From positions 620,001 through 684,000 of the forward strand of contig JANFAH010000011.1 of NCBI GenBank assembly GCA_024663395.1: a stretch of DNA of 64,000 bases, in the 5' to 3' direction. Shown one piece after another: positions 57,458 to 64,000 of the stretch (within the stretch, counting starts at the first letter, position 1; every line of letters starts with the position of its first letter). The translations under genes were made by a program, and so were the position numbers. The stretch comes from Pisolithus tinctorius (taxonomy: Eukaryota; Basidiomycota; Agaricomycetes; Boletales; Pisolithaceae). The notes beneath the pieces were generated by a model, which ran no database searches, had not been told where the DNA came from, and saw only the letters and a program-made list of their open reading frames with translations.

Positions 57458-57670
57458 GCCCGGGTGACGTGAGGAAATATATGGCACAGAACACAGGCGG
57501 GGGACCACGTGACTCCCATTGACAAGTCCATATCACGTGACCAAAGTCACGCGTTGGCGTTGTTTGCTTTGGGGGCTGACGGCGACTGTTTTTGGGTTTT
57601 TGATTTCCTGGGACAGAGGGTCATCGACAACGACGAGGACAGCGACGAGCAACTTTGGTGAGCCGGTGAG

Positions 57671-60600
57671 ATGAGCCGGGCCGACTCTCCGCTGGGGTTG
57701 GACGACATCGTCCGTCTCGCGTCACCGGCGCCACACTCGCTGCCAGAGAACACACATATGAGGACACCCACCCACGCTGACTCGGCATCCCCACAGCCCA
57801 TCTACGACTCTGACAGATCCAACATCCGGACCACAGTCACAGATATGCTACATGACGACCAAAACTCGCAGCTGACACCCAGAGAGAAACAGCTGACAGA
57901 CATGGTGCGTTCATGCCGCCCTCCGTCCTGCAATACCACATCATTTCACCTCAACATACCTCTCGCAGGTCCTCCGATTAACAGACACGCCCATCCCAGA
58001 CACAGACCAGCTCACTCGACAAGCAGATACGATCGTCTCACTCACATTCCACCGCGACCTGCTACTCCATCAAGCAGAGGAACAGAGACTCAGATGGGCA
58101 GCGGAGCGCGACGGATGGGCCAGGATGGCAGAGGCACTCATAGCCCGACAATCCAAACATCGCACTACTAACCCAGACAGAGAAGACGTAAGTCTCCCTA
58201 CATCCCAGTTGGGATGCCCGCTGGTGCGTGCCGCCTCGATTCTCACGTTTGGTACAGGACATCGAACATCTCAATACTTCACTCGAATCGGAAAACAAAA
58301 ACCTACGTCAGAAGGTAAACCAAATACCTCCCATCCGAAAAATGACCCCTAACCCCACACCAGCTCACCGAAACACAATCTCGACTACAACTTCTCGAAG
58401 CTGAACTGACCCGTCTACGCCCCCTACTCCTCATGCAACCGCTCCAATCCAGTATCATCGTCCCCCCTTCTTCCTTGACAGCCACACCCCAACGACCCAA
58501 ACACCCACAGCGGAAACGGAGAAAAGACCAGCTACAGAGTATCCCCGAAGATGAGACGGCATTAGACATAAGCGACGACGACACCGTAACCGCAACGGCC
58601 CCTCCATCCGGTGGGGTAGACACCGTCACGACCCCAACACCATCTCTCCCCTCCCAATCCACCCCGACCCCTAAATCCAAGTCACGTAGACAAGACTCCT
58701 CGACAAGCATATTCCTCCAACAACAACTAACAAAACGTCGATCTTCTCTCAAATCAGCGTCTCGCGGTCTCAGCGCAGACGCCCGCGTCGAGCTCCTCCT
58801 CCTTGCAGCGCGTAAAGTGGGCAAGGAACGCGCGACGGTTTTATCAGGTATGTTGCAACAGTTGGAAGAACGCGAGAAGGAAAGAGAACAGGAGAAAAGA
58901 CGGGAAGAGTTTATCGCCTCTGCAGCAGCTGGCGTGACACCCAAGACACCAAAACGAGGTTCTGCCGCCGCCGCCGGCGTAGGAGGTGGTGGCAGTGTAA
59001 CCGCTAACACAGGCGCAGGGGTTGCGTTCCCAGGGTACCCGCTGCCCACTGAAGGGGGATATATATATGTTGGTACTCCATCCTTTAGACCTCCGACCAC
59101 CCAAACGCATAGCACAACGACAGCCCCATCTGCGACTCCCGCAGGTTCATCAAAAGGATCAGGAGGGACAGCCGCTCACCCAATCCCAGTATTCATCCCT
59201 GCGTACTCACATCCCATCTTTCAAACACCCACGTCCTCATCTACGGCAAGGACGAGGGTAGCCGGTACCTCTACTGCGTCCGGTACGTCGGGTCCATCTG
59301 GTGCGTCTGGTGCATCATCAAAGCAGCAGCAGCAGCAACGCGATACGAGAGTTCAGAACCCCCACACTCCTCTTGATTCGTTGCTGAGCGCTGCGAGGTC
59401 GATGATGCAGGGCGGTGACACCAGTGCTGGAGGAGGAGGAGGTGCCGGAGATGGAGAACACGACACTTCCACCGATGATCAGCCCTTCCAAATGGCTGGC
59501 TCACGCAGATCAGCACTTGTACTCCACGACGACGACATGGTCGTACCTGACAGTCCTGTCCCGAAACGGAGAAAATTGACGTCGAGAGAAGACGTGGGTA
59601 GCCTTATCCCAGCCAGCAATGCAACGACCACGGGTGCCAGTAATACTGCAACGGGAAGGGTGAGATCGGCACTGGACGTTCTTGCTGATCAAGCTGCCGC
59701 GTTTAGCCCGCAAGAGGTGGGCTCTCGGACGACGACCACCACGGGAACGGGCACATACACTTCCAACCCGAGGAAGGGGAAAGGAAAGGAGAGGGAGACT
59801 AAGGATAAGGTGGCGCATGTGTCTGGTTTCCCGAGTTCGAGGAAGAAAAAGGGTAAAGAGAGGGAGAAAGTGAGAGGTGACGAATCGGAGTCGGAGGAGC
59901 ATACGGGAAGCGAATCCACCAGCTCAGAGAAAGACAGTGGAGGGACGAGAAGAGACAAGGCAAAGAGTCGAAAACGGGGCAGTGAGATGGAGAAACCGCC
60001 CCCGACCCGATCTCGGTCGCCTGAGTCGGTGAGGGAGGAAACTCCCGGGCCGCGCGGTGGCATGAAGGATAATGGGTCGATAGGTGATGTCTCAGCGGAG
60101 GTATCGAAGGGAGCATCGCAGGACGGGTCGAGGGCCATAACGGATGGATCGAGGACGGATGTACCTGGGGATCCTGGGGGTGGAGAAGACGCCGCAACAC
60201 CTAAACCTAAACCTAAACCTCCTCCACTGGTTCGGGGTGAACAGACTGAAATATTTTCTGCTACAACTTCAACGAACCGTACTTCGCCGGCAGCACCCAT
60301 TCCGAGACCCGTGCCATCACCAATCGCATTGACCCCGCAAACCCTGTCACAGACGCAGTCGCACATGCTATCATCTATTCCACTCCCTTCCCTGCATGCG
60401 CATATACCTCTTTCATCCGTTGCAACACCTTCGACGTCGGCATCGAGTCGCGAGAGTTCACCGCTGGACATGTACACGAGACAACGTGAGAGTCAGCGAT
60501 CCGAGAGTGGGACCGCGCCTTCGGCAAGTGGGATAGTGGTGCCGCCAGTCTCGGTGCTGGGTGGTGCTGCAAGTGGATCTCTGACCCACACACAGGGTGG

Positions 60601-61252
60601 CGATGCATCGACCCAGAGTCAACCTACGACCAGTCCTTCCACTCAGCCTGTGAGCGGAGCCCGAGCTTCGAGTCAGACACGGGAAGGTACACCATCAACT
60701 CAAACACCGACAACCAGTACATCGACCCAAACAGCACGCAACAAGACAGTCACTCGTGTAGCCAACCAAGACACTACCGCTGCTGCCTCCAAACGACAGC
60801 GCAGTCCGTACATGAAATGGAGCAAGGAAGAGGACGAATTGTTGACGCAGGCTGTTGCTAAGTACGGACAGAAATGGGATCTGGTGCAGAAAGCGTTGCC
60901 TTCGAGAGGGTACCATCAAGTAAGGCAGAGATGGTTGCGTAAGTTGGGTGAGTTGTTTTTTTCTTCTTCTTCTTCCTTCCCTCCCGACGGTTTCCTGAAA
61001 TATGATATGACAGGTGTATTTGACTCCAAACCAGACCTCTCATCTTTCCAGACGGGTTCATTGACCTCCCCGTTAACGTCTTCTATGGCATCCGGTCCTG
61101 GCGTCGGAAATGGGCCTACGACAGGCCCATCGGAGCCTCCTCCCAATCCCAAATTGGGCCTTGCACCGCTAAGCAGTGAGTTAATGTTTTCGTCGTCGTC
61201 TTTGGCAACGAGAGGTGGTGGTGGTGGTGCAGCCGGGTCTAGGATACCATGA
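57671..61252 (+). CDS. Myb/SANT-domain protein, largely disordered
   Basis: Five exons (57671-57904, 57969-58187, 58258-58314, 58364-60947, 61014-61252) give about 1,110 residues; all introns are GT-AG. The N-terminal 200 residues are helical and coiled-coil-like (QLTRQADTIVSLTFHRDLLL, SLESENKNLRQKLTETQSRL). Then comes a basic patch (KHPQRKRRKDQL). A long low-complexity region follows, rich in Ser, Thr, Pro, Gly and Lys/Glu. Near the C-terminus (about 60,810-60,950) is one Myb/SANT repeat: YMKWSKEEDELLTQAVAKYG, KWDLVQKAL, VRQRWLRKLG, with the three spaced Trp residues (W, W, W). It probably binds DNA in the nucleus; a telomere or rDNA role is possible but not shown. The tail is Ser/Pro/Gly-rich. 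Confidence 0.8.
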
Positions 61253-61551
61253 GGTGAGGTACGCCCGTCCGTTTTACCCGTTGGCATCCCACATGCATAT
61301 GGGGCTCCGCTTCGTCATTCGTTCCTCCCCACATGCCGCATGATGACGTCTAGAATGGTTCGTCTTCCTTTTTTTTTTACACACCTTATTCCGAGTGGTG
61401 GAATTTTATCCCGAGGGGTTGTTGCTGCGTTACTGCTGTATTTTTTTTTTTTTCTTTGTTAGATCTCGAAGTTAATTGAAAGGGGATGTATGTATGTGCC
61501 GCATATGTCATGTATGAGAATCGTTGAATCATTACTAGATACGCGTGTATT

Positions 61552-61582
61552 TTATATATATATATATACATATACATATATG
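61552..61582. repeat. TA microsatellite
   Basis: About 31 bases of TA/CATA repeats in the 3' flank of the Myb gene. Confidence 0.8.
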
Positions 61583-62270
61583 TTACTTGGAAATGGGTGC
61601 TCTCGCGTTGGGGTGTACATAGGAACCTGCTCGACACCAGAATTTGGCGGTCGGTGCATGTTCAACGGAGTGGCGGTGCTCAAGCGCTCATAATCATAGG
61701 TAGTCGCTGCGGATGCGAGGTATATTAATCAGGAACTTAATTGTGCTCACCAATTGTCACTGATTTCTCGTCCTATACGCATCCACGTATTATATACTTA
61801 ATCCTTTCTCATTCGATACCTACACTCGAGAACGCACCTGCCGATCGGTCTGGGGCACTCCCAAGTCTTTCCGGACTCGTAGGTTGCCGAAACCACGCAT
61901 TCGGCAGAGATGTCCCGAGACTTGGATAAACTTGTCGGTAGAACTATGACGGGTCAGCCAGGACAGAGAAAAATATTCTTAAATATTAGACGGCGAGTCT
62001 TGGTATTTGTGCATTGGCGGCCGGGTATGAGTATAAGTATCTCTGAGAAAACAGTGTCACGTTTCGATCAAATAAATCAGTCTCACGATTACAACAAGTC
62101 CAGTTCCAATTGTGTAGTGTCGACCGTACACGGTCACTCACGGTATCATTGAGTCTAGGGCTATTCGCCTACCTCTCAAGCCTTCGTACAATGACAATCT
62201 CTGCAATTTGTCAGGGCTGCAAAAAAGATCATCAACTTTCGTTCAGTTTCTTAAGATACGAATGCCAGTA
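61583..62270. other. Intergenic
   Basis: Shared 3' flank of two convergent genes. No coding signal recognised. Confidence 0.4.
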
Positions 62271-62277
62271 AGAAACA

Positions 62278-62899
62278 TTACTGACCCCCTCTATGATGAC
62301 CAGAACCTATGCGTTGTCTGAGCTCCTGTGAATCTTCCTGTAAGTCCTCGACGTCCGCAGCACCATTATTTACGGCGCCCTCGGTGATCTGAAAAATGTG
62401 CAATGAGTAAACAATAACCGGACTAGTGTTTTGTATTTGCACAGCCACACTTCGGCACGACAATAATAGTCGGCGGGGCACCGCACTTGTACTCACATGT
62501 TCCGCTGCACCAAGCACTGGTGCAAGCTTCGCCTCAATTGCCTCTCCCTTGTTCGACAGCAATTTCTCAGCTACCTCTTTGATTCCCTGTAAAACCATTG
62601 GCGTCAGGAAAGCGTTCGGAGACTTCAACTTGATCACGCCCTTAGAGAGCGTCGCGGCTTACTTCGACAGCTTTCTCCTCCGACTCAGCGACGTGTTGTT
62701 GCTCAAGTTGCCGACGGACGTCTTGTTCCGAGTCCTTTTTCAGCTTCTCCTCTTCCAAAGCGATCTGAACACTTGAAGTCAGGACCACCGAGTACATAGT
62801 TGAAAACTGAGCTCGTGATCGTACCTCTTCTGCTGTTTCTCTTTGAGCCCCACTATTTGCACCGTTTTCAAGCACAAGACCGTTCTGCGCGTGAGCCAT
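62278..62899 (-). CDS. Small acidic helical protein, four exons
   Basis: Exons 62825-62899, 62663-62764, 62497-62586 and 62278-62388 have lengths divisible by three and GT-AG borders, giving 125 residues. Start MAHAQNGLVLENGANSG. The second exon is a charged helix (ALEEEKLKKDSEQDVRRQLE). The third gives KEVAEKLLSNKGEAIEAKL and the last is acidic and Gln-rich, ending HHRGGQ. Every intron is in phase 0, so exons match helical units. I recognise no family; a coiled-coil adaptor is possible. Confidence 0.75.
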
Positions 62900-62904
62900 A
62901 TGTA

Positions 62905-64000
62905 GTGGAGGATGTGGGAAGGGTGGTGTTGGTAAAAGGTGAGTGCTTGAATGTGTACGTACTGAATGCGCAGGGACCCACAAAGCCTTTTATTGTCCAC
63001 TAACCCCGCCCTTATTCATCAATGCATAGCTCCGGTAAGGAACAAGCTACTAGGCGGTGTACACACGGGCATAGCCCGCAGATAGACAAGCTCGGCGCTT
63101 GTTATGGGCCTTCTTCACGTGCTCTCCAGGTGCCGACGCGTATAATACAATAAAAGGTTCGTGAGGAAATGCATCTTTAAGGTCGGACCTGTTGTCGTCC
63201 AGTGTCGACACTGACAAGTACTCAGGGGAACGAAAGGAGTGACGTCGCCGTTACTTGCAGGGATATATGTGTGTCATCACAAGTCATCCATTCAGAACAC
63301 ATACGGCGGTTCGAGAAATCGACCAGCAGCTACCATTGAGTCACCAGGCACGAAAGAAATATAAGGAGTGATTCTTGGGGGGAAGATCTTGACTGATAAA
63401 TGCAGCAAAAGGAAGCGACTTATGAAGGAGTGCTATGAGAATGACATGACAGGCCACAGAGGTTAGTTTCAGAGATGCATGTACTCACGTCTTGACAGGC
63501 AACTATGCAATTCACCTTCGGCGCTGATTATTACCTGAATTAGTCCGTGTTTGACGAGCACGGACGAACGGACGAACGCTCTACACCGTGTCCACCAGTA
63601 GCTTTTTAAACTCGCAGACGACCATCCGCAAGGCCAATGCTTCAGGTGATCCCAACGATCTCACGACACTTGCCGTCTTCCAATGGAGCGGCTTTGGCGG
63701 TGGCAAGATTTGGTTCGGGGGAAGAGCGATTAGAGCTGCTTGGTTGGTGCCTCGGAAATTGTCCTCGTGTGCTATCTTGATCCCCGGAAGAGGACGTGCC
63801 ACTAACCGATGGACAGAAGGGGGTCCTGACAATCAAACGTACAAGTAGAAAATACGCAGCTACAGAAACCCCTGAGTGCGTCTGAGCTTTGTAGCATCGG
63901 AGCGATCGTATGACGAATGAGAGTAACTGAAATGATTATTAAGAAGCCGTCCCATCCCCCACACCTCGAGATTTCCGAGTCATTTCATCACATACTGGAC
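62905..64000. other. Region without firm gene call
   Basis: Upstream of the small gene. A plus-strand frame at 63588-63848 and its minus-strand counterpart are both open over about 80 codons; neither has a motif, so no gene is called. Confidence 0.35.

Noticed and set aside
58303..59115. Minus-strand 270-codon frame, and another at 59689-60477
   Set aside because: Antisense to the large, GC-rich Myb-gene exon; low-complexity shadows without motif or introns.
63588..63848. Possible small gene at the right edge
   Set aside because: Open on both strands, no motif, no clear start or splice context; cannot be separated from chance.

Overview
The window reads as nuclear DNA of a mushroom-forming basidiomycete (Agaricomycetes). 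The genes carry many short introns (about 45-70 nt) with GT...AG ends. The families are typical of that class: NACHT-WD40 STAND receptors, C2/TPR proteins, GRANAGKT P-loop proteins, DUF3684/sacsin-like ATPases, Ty3/gypsy chromoviruses, DIRS-like elements and Tc1/mariner. No tRNA, rRNA or CRISPR was seen.

Layout. 0-7.5 kb: the edge of a P-loop NTPase gene (minus), a decayed alpha/beta-hydrolase copy (minus), an Agaricomycete gene of unknown function (plus), and a C2-like/TPR gene (plus) that stops where CpG-poor DNA begins. 7.5-11.3 kb: CpG-poor repeats, tandem hairpins and a dead Ty1/copia element. 11.3-16.2 kb: NWD1 (minus), a complete NACHT-WD40 receptor whose exon structure can be traced to its ATG. 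19.1-25.6 kb: a sacsin/DUF3684-type GHKL ATPase (minus) ending in a zincin-like HExxH segment. 26.3-31.3 kb: NWD2 (plus), a second receptor broken by a single TAG. 32.9-49.7 kb: a graveyard of receptor copies. NWD3 (minus) is split by three insertions: a young Ty3/gypsy chromovirus, a 1.8-kb element with TG...CA ends, and a fold-back Tc1/mariner. A near-identical segment of NWD2 lies next to it, then NWD4 (minus pseudogene). 50.6-55.8 kb: a DIRS-like tyrosine-recombinase retrotransposon (minus). 56-61.3 kb: the intact alpha/beta hydrolase (minus, parent-like copy of the 3-kb pseudogene) and a Myb/SANT protein (plus). 62.3-62.9 kb: a small four-exon coiled-coil gene (minus).

The receptors are presumed intracellular sensors of non-self or stress: an N-terminal helical effector-like domain, a NACHT switch, 14 near-identical WD40 repeats (two seven-blade propellers) and a conserved C-terminal module. 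Variation between repeats is concentrated at a few surface positions.

The strongest large-scale signal is base composition. Long tracts (about 7.3-14.07 kb, 28.5-33.6 kb, 39.5-47.4 kb) have almost no CpG, and aligned copies show CpG turned into TpG/CpA. In three receptor copies the change from normal to CpG-free DNA falls at nearly the same codon, about 2 kb after the start codon, while the oldest dead copy is CpG-free throughout. The chromovirus inside such a tract has normal CpG and identical LTRs, so it arrived recently.
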